This document shows positions 11,771 through 22,059 of a stretch of DNA of 64,000 nucleotides, in pieces. Under the pieces are notes generated by a model. The model saw only the letters and a program-made list of their open reading frames with translations, was not told the DNA's origin and searched no databases. The stretch is from positions 1,550,001 to 1,614,000 of the forward strand of contig JAGMWG010000007.1 of the NCBI GenBank assembly GCA_020744225.1. Reading direction: 5' to 3'. The first letter of the stretch is position 1, and each line of letters begins with the position of its first letter. The stretch is from Paraphoma chrysanthemicola. Lineage: Eukaryota; Ascomycota; Dothideomycetes; Pleosporales; Phaeosphaeriaceae. A program made the translations under genes and the position numbers.

Positions 11771-12262
11771 TTTGTTACTATGGATGTTAGTCTCTGTATG
11801 ATGCCTGTTTCTGTGATGCAATTAGGGAGCAAAAGAAAGGACGAAGCTGCGCGTCCGAGGTGGCAGACGTCCAACGCGTCTTGTTCAGGCGGGCATGGGA
11901 CTATGCATACACGCAAGCAGGTCAGCCCTTCTTCACATCAGATTTTTAGTACACTCATGCAGCCGAGGAATGCCCCTAAAGAGAAAGCTCGAGATAGGGC
12001 CATGAATAATGTTTCACTTGAAGGATAAGAGCAAGGGCGCGCATGGACATGGTTCGGTCGTCCATCAACACGCCGAGTTCCCGCCGGATTTTCAGCGCAG
12101 CAATGCCCCGCACAAAGATTTTCTTACCCCTCGTTCTATCCCCCCTCATCGTTCATCTGGAGGTTTGAATGTCGTGTCCATGTGGACTGCTTCAGAGCAA
12201 AGCACGACTCATAGATTTATCGCCGCGATACATAATAATTAATTTTAACATTTGCAGAATTC
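11771..12262. other. Intergenic, no gene recognised
   Basis: About 490 bp between the start of the HET pseudogene and the tRNA-like gene. No ORF with resemblance and no repeat was seen. The former promoter of the HET gene would lie here. Confidence 0.55.
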
Positions 12263-12400
12263 GGGCACTTGGTCTAGGGGTATGATTGTAAGCCGCTCCC
12301 ACACCACCACACTCCACAACACTCTCTAACAACGCACAGTTCGCTTCGCATTTAAAACCGCTTTTGTGAAAGGTCGTGGGTTCAATTCCCACAGTGTCCA
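12263..12400 (+). tRNA. tRNA-Ala(CGC)-like gene with two interruptions
   Basis: Acceptor stem GGGCACT (12263-12269) pairs with AGTGTCC (12393-12399), with a G3:U70 wobble and discriminator A (12400), the alanine identity signals. A box TGGTCTAGGGG and B box GGTTCAATTCC are intact; the T stem GTGGG/CCCAC is perfect. The anticodon stem is TTCGC (12340-12344) with GTGAA (12366-12370), loop TTCGCA plus T, anticodon CGC. A 14-nt insert after position 37 (about 12351-12364) sits at the standard tRNA intron site. A second insert of 52 nt (12288-12339) lies between positions 26 and 27, starts GTAAGC, ends CACAG and contains CTAAC. Without both inserts the RNA is 72 nt. A T5 Pol III terminator follows. 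It could also be a degenerate copy. Resemblance of the 5' half to tRNA-Pro was considered and set aside. Confidence 0.72.
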
Positions 12401-12406
12401 CAATTC

Positions 12407-12411
12407 TTTTT
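12407..12411 (+). terminator. Pol III terminator of the tRNA-like gene
   Basis: Run of five T residues six bases after the discriminator base of the tRNA-like gene, as expected for RNA polymerase III termination. Confidence 0.65.
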
Positions 12412-12687
12412 GCTCTCTCGAGTGCATTGGAGGTTGTGGGGTTGTGTTTTTGCGCGTGGTGGTGGAGGTTTCGGGACGCAAAGTCGGTTACCCGGCACTC
12501 CACCCCACGAACGCGCGATCGCTGAGGAACACGATAAGATTGAAAGGAACTCTCCATCCGTTATTGAACACAGCCTTGATGGCCCATTCATCGATGTGCA
12601 AAGTCTGAACTAATACTTCAACCGCCCTCATTACCAACCACCCTTCCATCCCACTCCTCCACCCTCAAACCACCCTTTCCCACTCCA

Positions 12688-15008
12688 TCACCCCAACGTC
12701 AACAACCCCACCGCCTCACCCAATCTCTCCGCAACCCACAAATTCCCCTCCCGACACGCCACAAGATCCCCATCCTCCAAGCTCTCCATACTTGCCGGCA
12801 AGGTCTGGGCTTTATACCCATCATCTCTATTCGGCGCATACAACGCGTTCTTATAAAACTTCCGTCCGGGCAGACCGTCCTTCTTGACAAATAACCTCCC
12901 GAGAGCCTTGAGTCTGATATTCGCGTCCTGGACTCTCGTCGTATTGGCTAAGAATTCCTTTGTATTGGTAATGTCCGCGAAGTCGTATGAGATTTGCTGT
13001 AGTTTCTTGGCCGCTTGATCGAGTTCCGGGATCGCGATTCTCTCTTGCAAACGTCCGTAATCAGAGCCTCCTTTGTTGAGTGTTTCGCCGATGAGGTCGC
13101 GGACATAGTAATTGATGTTGCGAGCATATGTTTCGATATCGAATGGGATAAGCAGGTCGTTGGCGAGATGGTATGCTAGCAGAGTGATGAATTGCCCGGC
13201 TGTGGCGTGGACGCTGTAGTCTGGGTCGATTTGCTTCATCCAGTGATACGAGTCGTAGTTGCTGTGGTAGTGATACACCGGTGTGTTGCGGTCGGCGTCG
13301 AAACCAAAGTCCAGTGCGGGAATACCGAGTTGGAGGAAGGCGGTGTAGTCACTGCCAGAACCCAGGTTTGTGAAGCCGTTATCTTCGGGACGGAATTGGT
13401 TTAGATCATCCCATGCATCGTAGAGGGTTTGCTTGCCGTATATGACTTTCTTCATCACGTCGAGGGCGAGACTGCGCAATTCTGGTGTGGCGCCGGCGCC
13501 CGGGAGAGGGCCGGCGACGGCGATGTCGAGATTCAGGTAGCTGATCGTGGTGGAGGAGAGCCAGGGCAGGTATTCTTCGACCCATTCTGTGGAGCCAACG
13601 AGAGCGTACTCCTCGGCGTCCCAGGAGGCAAAAACACTTGAAGGTAGTCAGCATGCGCCATCCCTTAAAAAGAGATCAAATCTCACATGTTACGCCGTGG
13701 CCTCCAACCAGTCTTCATAAGCTCTCCAAATGCTTTCGTGATCTCCATGAGAATCGCGCTGCCAGAATTCGGATCAGCTGCTCCGCCAATGATCCAGGCA
13801 TCTCGATGGTTTCCGATAATGACAGTCTCGTCGGCATTCGTGCCATTGATGACACCAATGACGTTCCAAATCGGTGAGATCTTTTCTTCCATGAAATTGG
13901 TTAGTGCAAGCGTAACACCCTGTGCTGGTCCAGTGCTATAGGTTGCGTTGAGACCTCCAATCCAGCCACCGCGATTGATCTTCTGTCCTGAGACGCCGTA
14001 CCCATCCAACGCTTTAAGCAAGGGCAAGGCATCACGGTAGGATATGGGGAGAGATGGGATCCTTGGCAAATTCGGAGGTTTGCTGACACGTTCAACGCCA
14101 GGCTTGGACGGATAGCCAGGCGTCGTGGGATCACCAGGGTATTGATTAATGTATGCCACCGATCCTCGCTGAACAGAAGATGGATGTCGAGCTGGTCCAT
14201 CTTTTGCATGTCAATCTCGAGGCGGAATTCATGTCAATCGTTTAGACGTACCGGGATATGCAGCCTGGCCCTTCGCCACTTGCGGCCTGTCATCTCCGGG
14301 ATCAGAGAACATAACCACACCTATCATGCCATGTGCCTCCGCATTATGTACTTTGAGGCCTCGAAACGGCCCACCGTACTTGGTGAGAGCTATCTTGCCA
14401 CTTAAGCTAATGTTGGCGGCTTTAAGCGCAGCAAAGTCATCCTTGTGGCCTCGTCTGTCGTGTCTTCAGCAGGTTTATCCATGACACAAATCGAGCTTTA
14501 TCACCTACCCAACGTATATATACTCTGCCTCCATATATCCACTTGCGGAGTATCCATGAAACGCAGGTAGTACTCCCAGATACCCCGTAGTCTCATCCTG
14601 GTCCAACACATCTTCATACATCTGCGCCTCATACCGACTTCCATTCGCCCACTTCAATACAAGTTCTTGCTCTTTTGGATAGCTCAGGAATATCTCGTAC
14701 TCGACTAAAGACGACGGCACGCCGTGTTCATTCCACTTCTTCGCGGTCACTTCAGCCATCGACTTGTTGCGGCCGGCGATATGGTCGCCATGAGTGTAGT
14801 ACGATGACCACGCATTCAGATTAGCTTTGGAAAAGGATTCATGAAGGATTTTCTCTTCTGTGGTCCATATTGGTGGGAATGATGCGGCTTGTCGAGGCGC
14901 GAGAATACGATGGGATGAGTCCTGGTTATCTTCACGATTGTGCAGGTCGCGTTGACAAGCACTCGTGAACTGTATCGCGGCCACGAGGACTAATAGCAGT
15001 TGCGCCAT
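12688..15008 (-). CDS. M28B metallocarboxypeptidase (glutamate carboxypeptidase II / PSMA-like)
   Basis: Exons complement(12688-13636, 13687-14200, 14252-14454, 14509-15008) join to 721 residues, the usual length of glutamate carboxypeptidase II. Three introns of 50-54 nt. An N-terminal hydrophobic segment (MAQLLLVLVAAIQFTSA) acts as signal peptide or anchor, so the enzyme is secreted or vacuolar. The PA domain (LSGKIALTKYGGPFRGLKV ... SDPGDD) is followed by YPGDPTTPGYPSKP, typical of the family. Zinc and catalytic residues are all visible: H366 (GNHRDAW), D377 (AADPNSGSA), E414/E415 (SWDAEEY), D in YLNLD, and H in YHSNYDSYHW. A C-terminal transferrin-receptor-like dimerisation domain ends the protein. 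It probably releases C-terminal acidic residues from peptides. Active-site completeness argues that it is functional. Confidence 0.93.
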
Positions 15009-15391
15009 TATTCTCTTTCTGGCAGCGAGGCGATTGCCGCACCATGTATGGAGTGATGATCAAGTAGTCGCAAGCAAGGGCGGGCCGAGCATGAATGGCA
15101 GGCACGACTGCGTTCGCGCCTGTATATTTCCAGAGAGGGCAGCAGCGAACGATATACCGCGAATCCTGATTCGGTCTTTCACATATATTATCAGTTCGTA
15201 TCATGCTTGAATGGGTGCTATGCAAGGGTATCTAAATAACCGAAGTGTGCTCGGTCCTACCCTAACGTGTATAGGCTGGTGGCACTTCACAGGTTCAGGC
15301 AAAGCTTCAGGCGACATGATCAGGCCATAGACAAACATCCGGGATTTATTCCTTACTGTACATCTTACTTGTTCGCTAAACGGTCAAGAGC
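15009..15391. other. Intergenic between two minus-strand genes
   Basis: 383 bp holding the promoter of the carboxypeptidase and the 3' end of the PDI gene. No ORF or repeat of note. Confidence 0.6.
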
Positions 15392-16958
15392 TTAGAGCTC
15401 ATTGTGCTCAGGTGCAGCACCCTCCTCAGTGATGTCTTCAATCTTGATCTGGACCGGCTCTTCCGCAGCAGCCACAATGAGTGACTCGGGCAACTTTTCC
15501 TTTTTGCCTTCACCCATGCGAAGAGCGTCAACCCAATGCTCAACTTCTTGAATACCAAAGCCGCTACCAGAGTACTTCTTGTACCATGAGCGCTTGCCAT
15601 GCGTAGCGATGAGGTGCACTTGGTCGTCGCTACCGAGACTGAGTGAAGAATGTAATGACACGGCGACAGGATTCGAGGCAGTGACACCCACAAATGGGAA
15701 GAGATGACTACCCCTTATGTCGTGCTTCTTGTGGATGGTAGCGAGCGAGGCGACAGCTGTTTGAGCCGCCTCCGAAGACTCGTCCTTTGGCAAAATGGCG
15801 AGGATGCATGTTTTGCTGCCCTCGTTCAGACACAGGGCTTGAAGTGCAGCGGAGTCAGAGAGAACGGGGATCGTAGGCTTAATCTCCTCCTTGGGCAGCT
15901 CAATTGGCTCAGGAGTATCTTGGTCCTTGATGTTCGGGTCGGGCGACTCTGTCGGGACCACAGGCTCCTCCACAGTCTCGTCCGTGGCTGATGCTGCCGC
16001 CGAGGATGCATCTGCCGACTTGTGTGATTCGGAAGCCTTTGAGAATTTGCTGGACGACTTAGCATCCTTCTTTGTGTCCTTCTTGGCTTTGGACTTCTTC
16101 TCTTTTGGTGGCGGGCAATCGGGATTCGGTGGTGCGACCTGAGACAGGAACTTGACCATGGCGTCCTTCTCCACTTTACCATCAAACTTGATGGCTTCCT
16201 CTGAGCCGGGCTGCAGGAGGATCAAGCTGGGGAACTCGGTTATGCCATACTTCTCCACGGCCGCCTTCTCCGACTTCTTGATTTGCGCGACGGAGACGAG
16301 ACCAGCGAAATCAATCGCTAGTGCCCTCAGCGTGGCGCTGACGATGCCCTTGTCGCTGAACAGAATCGCCTTGGCGCTGTCCTTGTTTGCCTCCAGCCAC
16401 TCATCGAGGTTCTTGTCGTTCACCCTCTTGACAGAGTTGGGGACCTTGTCTTTGACGGCGTTCACGATGCCTTTCGCCGAGCGCTCGCCTTGGTAGTCCT
16501 CGACAGTCGGCTTGCCTGGCTTCTTGCCCGGGCGAACTATTTTCAGGGTAGGGAAGCCTTGCACGCCCATCTGGCCGCAGAAAGGCTTATTCATCTCCTC
16601 GTCGCAATTGACGGCGGCGACTTTGGCAATACCGGCGAGGGACTTGGCTGCCGTCTCGTAGGCAGGCTTGAGGTTCTTGCAGTGGCCACACCACGGCGCG
16701 TAGAATCTGGACCTGTTAAGAGGCCTGCTGGAAATGCGTGAGTCGGGGAGCTTACTCTACAATCTAGGTATCGTCAGCTTCCATGCCATGATGTCCGTTA
16801 TGGTTACTTACGGAAGTGTAGTTTGACTTTGCAATGAGTCTATCGTAGTCCATGCCGTTGAGGTTCAACACACCAGACTTCTTGGTGTACATGCTTTCGG
16901 CGTGCGCGTTGATGGCGAGGGCAGCCGTGGCCGCGAGGAGAGCTGTCGTGCGCACCAT
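15392..16958 (-). CDS. Protein disulfide isomerase with one CGHC thioredoxin domain
   Basis: Exons complement(15392-16706, 16756-16763, 16812-16958) give 489 residues. The middle exon is only 8 nt, between introns of 48 and 49 nt. It is needed to read SIVEFYAPWCGHC, the conserved start of the active site (C58-G-H-C61). Signal peptide at residues ~1-20 (ALLAATAALAINAHA). A second, non-catalytic thioredoxin-like region follows, then a long Lys/Ser/Ala-rich linker (~200-270) and a third domain. The last four residues are HNEL, a variant of the HDEL ER-retrieval signal. The protein therefore resembles fungal MPD1/PDIA6-type oxidoreductases that form or rearrange disulfides in the ER lumen. An alternative acceptor 6 nt upstream (TTAACAG) would insert two residues, SR, before FYAPW. 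Confidence 0.9.
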
Positions 16959-17235
16959 GGTTGAAGGCGAGAGTAGAGTGTGTTTAGCTCAGTGGACGGT
17001 GAAGAAGGGGGAGTGGCACCGCGGTGCTTATGAGGTGGTGGTCACATAATTGAGGTCAAGTTGCCAGCCTGTCTTCTTTCTGTAACCGTCTCTCACTGCG
17101 GCGCAAAGTGGCCAGAGCTCACGCGAATGTGGGGTTGCAGGGATCAGCCAACATGACCGCATGCTTCGAGTCCGCGGCCTCGAGCTTCACCACCACCACT
17201 CCCATGTGACTGCTATCCACTCAACCTCTTCAACC
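16959..17235. promoter_or_regulatory. Shared divergent promoter region (PDI / VTA1)
   Basis: 277 bp separate the two divergent start codons, so both promoters must lie here. No specific element could be assigned by eye. Confidence 0.5.
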
Positions 17236-18807
17236 ATGGCCGACAATGTCCCGGCCAAGCTCAAGGGCCTGCAGCTCGGGCAACTCGCTAAACGCGCCGC
17301 CCAGTTGGAGAAGTTCAAGCCCATCATCACGTATTGGTGTATGTCCAAGCTGTTTGGAGCAGAGGTGCTCGCTGACTGTTGCAGTGCGCTTCCATATCGT
17401 CCAGAAGATAATTGCCTCGGGTCTCCATTCCGCCGACCAAGAATGCACCGCCTACACGACCGACCTGATGGAGAAGCTGGAGCACGCAAAGGCCCAGAAC
17501 CCCAACGAGGATGCCTTGCTGGACGACGTTGCTGCGAATGCGTACTGCGAGCAGTTTGCCCTGCAAACATTCGCAAAGGGCGACAAAGATATGACGGAGG
17601 ATAAGGCGACCAAGTGTGTACAGTCACAAGTGCTTCACGTTACTCACCACTGACTCGTCCTAGCAACACGGTCGATACTCTTCTTGCGGCTGCTGCCTTC
17701 CTCGAAGTCCTCACGGTATGGAAGAAAGACGACCCCGAAATCACGGCAAAGATAAAGTACGCGAAATACCATGCGCTGCGCATATTAAAGGCTATCAAGG
17801 CTGGTGAAGACCCCAACCTCACCAATCCGGTCAAGGAGACGCCGCAGGAAGATGCACTGTCACCTCCTGCGCTCGACCCGAACGACCCAGAAGTCCAGAG
17901 CATAAACCAGAGTGCTTCGCAGCCACCACCACCACAGAACCCATATCAGCCGTACGTCGAGACTGCGCCCAACACAAGCGCGCAACCATCACCTGCCTTT
18001 TCTGCTCACAAGGTCTCGCCGCCTCCCATCCTGCCATCTGCGCCGACGGGTTACACTCACAACCAGCACAACGACGTCTCTCCCATTTCGCAGCCCAACT
18101 CGTCGCGACAAGGCTCAGTCGTCTCTGTTGGCGGTGGATACTTTCCCCGCACAAACCCGCCAACCTTTACAGCGGAGTCCACGGCACCGAGCCTACCGAC
18201 TGCCCCATCAATGGATGATGAGCCTGCGACATCGGGTATAGGAGAATCAACACTACCGACCGACTCACAATTGCCTCAGGCGCCACAAGCACCAGATCCG
18301 TCGAGCTTCTACCAGAACTCTGCCTCCCCACCACCAATTTCGCAAGGGCCACCACCAGCCCAATCTCCTCAAAATCCTTTTCCATCACCACCGCCGCAGA
18401 ACACATATCGGTCACCCCCAGGTGTCAACCCCTACGCTGCACCTTCACCACAAGCACCGCCTGCTCCACAGCAGCCCATGTTCCAACCGAGTCCTGTACA
18501 GCCACAACAACACTTTCAGTACAATTCTCAGCCCCCACAGCAACCCCAGGCGTCACAAGGGAGAGACCTTGGTGCCTTCCCTCCCCACGGCGCCGGACAA
18601 CAGGGACCCCCGCTTCAGCATAATCCATATGCCCAGCCGTCCGCTCAACCTCTACCACAGGCTCAGGGTCCCCTCAGGGACGACGAGCAGTCCATTGCAG
18701 AGGCCCAGAAGCATGCGAAGTGGGCTATATCTGCGCTGAACTTTGATGATGCGGCGACTGCTGTGAAGGAGCTGCGTACGGCGCTCAGGGCTCTTGGTGC
18801 AAATTGA
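17236..18807 (+). CDS. VTA1: Vacuolar protein sorting-associated protein VTA1 homologue
   Basis: Exons 17236-17338, 17385-17613 and 17664-18807 give 491 residues. The N-terminal ~155 residues form the Vta1/LIP5 tandem-MIT helical domain (KPIITYWLRFHIVQKII, LEHAKAQNPNEDALLDD), which binds ESCRT-III. A long Pro/Gln/Ser-rich linker follows (~170-440). The C-terminal VSL domain (SIAEAQKHAKWAISALNF, ~455-488) is the part that dimerises and stimulates the Vps4 ATPase. It therefore acts on endosomes in multivesicular-body formation. The start ATG follows a CAACC context and begins directly with the conserved domain. The second donor (GTGTGT) is weak, so that junction is slightly uncertain. Confidence 0.9.
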
Positions 18808-19191
18808 TCACGTTCAGTAGCAAGGTTGTAGGATGAAGATGTATATGACCCCGGGAAGGTTTGCGCCTGTTGAGGATTGAACGCTGTATACCCTTTGCTT
18901 CTTCTGTAGAATAGCTTTTAGACATCGCATGCGCAATGCATAAGCACTCTCTCAGAAACACTGCCTGATCTTTAAATACCCTACCTCTGAAGTCACTTTT
19001 ACGTGTGAGGTGCTCCAGCATCAAGCCAATATATGCCAAGCCTTTGGCGCGGCCGCACGTGCCTCCAACGTCAATCGCGTAGCTCAGGCTTCTCTCTTCG
19101 ACCAGCCCGCAGGCGTCGCGAAAGGTAAAGCACAAAGCCATGCCGCTGAGGGACAGACGCAATCTGCAGCCTTCGTGAACATTCGGCACAA
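18808..19191. other. Intergenic between VTA1 and VPS33
   Basis: 384 bp in tandem orientation; it holds the VTA1 3' end and VPS33 promoter. Nothing else recognised. Confidence 0.55.
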
Positions 19192-21460
19192 ATGGCACCC
19201 GTCACACCGTTCAGCGCGTCGGAAATAACCGAGAAGTCGCGCCGGGAGCTGCTCTTGCTGCTAGAGGGTGTAAGGTAATGCCGTCACCCAAGTCGTCTGC
19301 ATCTACTTACGCATGCAGATCAGAGGGAAGAAGAACCTCGTTCTTGAGAAAGCGCTTGCAGGCCCGTTGAACCTGCTTGTCAAGTTTTCGACTCTGCAAG
19401 AGTATGGTGTCGATAAGCCGTTCTTCCTAGAGAACGACAATGTCGACTCGTCGCAGCGCAATGTTGTTTTCCTTGTCCGGGGAGAAAAGGCGAAGACAGT
19501 AATGGCCGTTGCTGGTATGTACTTTCCCAGTATCCCTTAGATGTGAATTGTTCTGCGCCTCGCGGCCAGGTTTGGGATCATCAAAAGAGACTAGGCAGAT
19601 CGCATCCACTCTGTCTGGTCAGTCTTGATCCCTAGAATGAGTTTTAGAGCACTTTTATTGGAGTACTCGTTGCTTTCTATACGTTGATACTCTATTGTAC
19701 GGTGCTGACAATCTTTAGAGCAGATTAAGCGGATACGACGCGATAGTCAGGTTGAGCATGAGTTCTCCATCTTCTGGGTGCCGCGCCGCACCATGGTCTC
19801 TGATCAGCTGCTTGAAGCAGCAGGTGTTCTTGGTGAGGCTAGCGTGAGCGAGTGGCCGCTGTTTTTCGTGCCGCTCGCGGACGATGTGCTGTCGCTCGAG
19901 CTTGATGATGCTGCGTCGGATCTCTATCTGGTATGTGACGAGTTTCTTCGCCCAAGACCAGCTACTAACTAAAGGTAGAAGAAGGATCCGACATGCATAT
20001 ACCTTGCAGCCAAAGCTCTGATGCTACAGCAACAGAAATCTGGACTGTTTCCGCGCATCATTGGCAAAGGAGACAATGGCAAGCGCCTCGCTGATCTCCT
20101 CATCCGGATGCGGACTGAGGTGACCGCCGGCGAGACGTCGAGTAATCCAGCGCCGTCATTCCTGGGGTTGGCACCAAGCTCGACTGTGGACAGTTTGATC
20201 ATAATTGATCGCGAAGTCGACTTTCCGACTGTCTTGCTGACTCAGTTGACCTATGAAGGTCTCATCGACGAGGTTTTCAACATCTCCGCCAACCAGACTG
20301 AGGTCGATTCATCGGTTGTGGGAGGTGCTGCACCACAATCTGGTCAGACTGGTTCAGCATCAACAAGCATGAAGCGGAAGATTATGATTGATCCCAAAGA
20401 CACGCTATACAACGAACTTGGCGATGCCAACTTCGCCATCGTAGGCAATCTGCTCAACAAAGTCGCTCGTCGTCTAGCAAGCAGCACAGAGCGCACCCAG
20501 CTGGCAGCCAAAACAACCTCCGAACTCCGCGAATTTGTTTCCAAGCTCCCTGGCTACCAAGCCGAGCAGGCCTCTTTGAAGTTACACACCTCCCTCGCCG
20601 AGGAAATCATCAAATATACTCGCGCCGAAACCTTCACCAGGTCTCTCGAAGTCCAACAAAATATCATGTCCGGTGCCGACCCCACCACCCAGCACGACAC
20701 TATCTTCGAACTCATCAACCGCTCCATCCCCCTCCCCGTCATCCTCCGCCTCTTGTGTCTCGAATCCACCACCAATGCCGGCATCCGCCCCAAAGACCTC
20801 GAAGCCTTCAAACGCGCCATCATCCAGGCCTACGGACCCCAACACATCCTGACCCTCTCATCGCTCGAGAAAATGGGCCTCCTGAGCACGCGCGGCGGCG
20901 TCGGACTCGGCGGCACACAAGCGAAACCAGGCAGCGTGACGAACTACACCCCTCTACGTAAGAGCCTGAAGATCTGGGACGACGACGTAAACGAAGCCGA
21001 GCCAAACGATATCAGCTACACTTTCTCGGGATACGCGCCGCTGAGTGTGCGTCTCGTGCAATCAATCATACAAAAACAAACCCTCGCAAATACAATCAAA
21101 CCCCCATCCAACCCTGGCGCGCCGAATCCGCTCGCCCAAGGACTTAGGATCTTTGACGACGCAAGCAAATATGTCCGCGGCGCGACATTTGATGAAACGC
21201 AAACAGGCGAGGAAAAGGCTATCAAAGCACGCAATTTGCTCAATGGAAGCCACAATGATGCGGGCAAGACGGTCGTCGTGTTTTTCCTGGGCGGTGTTAC
21301 GAGGGCAGAAATCGCGGCGCTGAGGTTCGTGGGCGAGAAATTGAAAGCAGTGGGAGGTGAGGGTAGGGGAAGTCGGATTGTGGTGGCTGCGACGAATGTG
21401 GTTACGGGAGAGAGTTTGTTGGAGGGCGCGGTGGAGAAGGCGAGGTTTATGGCGGAGTAG
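19192..21460 (+). CDS. VPS33: Sec1/Munc18-family protein VPS33
   Basis: Exons 19192-19269, 19319-19514, 19719-19930 and 19979-21460 give 655 residues, normal for Vps33. Diagnostic stretches are LVKFSTLQEYGVDKPFFLEN, SQVEHEFSIFWVPRRTMVSD, the DREVDFPTVLLTQLTYEG motif of class C SM proteins, and the C-terminal VVFFLGGVTRAEIAALRF. It is the SNARE-binding subunit of the HOPS and CORVET tethering complexes and acts in fusion at late endosomes and vacuoles. Exon 1 can be spliced two ways: donor 19270 with acceptor 19318, or donor 19275 with acceptor 19323. They differ by one residue (EGIRGKK or EGVRGKK). Intron 2 is 204 nt, long for this genome. The start codon gives MAPVTPFSASEITEKSR, which fits homologues. 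Confidence 0.92.
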
Positions 21461-22059
21461 GTAGATTGGGTGTATTCTAGATGGGCCTAATCACAGGTGT
21501 ATATGTACTGATAAGTGTATGCACAAGTGAGCAAGATGACCAGCTGCACATCGTGAGCAAGCTGCGTTAGTGACTGCTGGGTTTACAACCAAATCGCGGC
21601 CTGTCTATCTTCACGACCATTCGAGCACTTTTAAAAAGGAAGGAAAGTATGCTGAAGATATACAAGCTTTTGTTTACAGAGTCACGTAAGTTGTTGACAC
21701 TTCACTACAATCATGGGGTCACTGGCGGAATATGTGTAAAGTTGAACTCGTTTCAATTTTCCCTCGTCTCTTTGCATCTATCCCATGTGCTCACCCAGGC
21801 TTGGCCAGTACATGAGACGTTCATTACGATCGTAACGTCAGGCATCGTCATGAGAGGTACATACAATACTTTTGTTGCGTCCGCCCCCATAAATGCCAGA
21901 GAAAACCCGAGGAAGGAAAGAGACCCAAACACACCAAGTCTATCGTTGGATGCCGCAAAGATGAAACTCCGTTCGCAGCTAGCTCACACAGTCTCACAGT
22001 CTGGGTATACTGCCACCTGCACCGCCCTCTTGCACCCTCCACATCAATATGTGATACGC
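21461..22059. other. Convergent 3' intergenic region (VPS33 / SSB)
   Basis: About 600 bp between convergent stop codons. No gene recognised; contains both 3' UTRs. Confidence 0.6.

Noticed and set aside
12263..12400. tRNA-Pro identity for the tRNA-like gene
   Set aside because: The 5' half resembles tRNA-Pro, but no NGG anticodon can be placed; G3:U70, discriminator A and a CGC loop fit alanine better.
17339..17384. Alternative donor for VTA1 intron 1 two bases upstream
   Set aside because: It shifts the frame out of the conserved RFHIVQKII reading.
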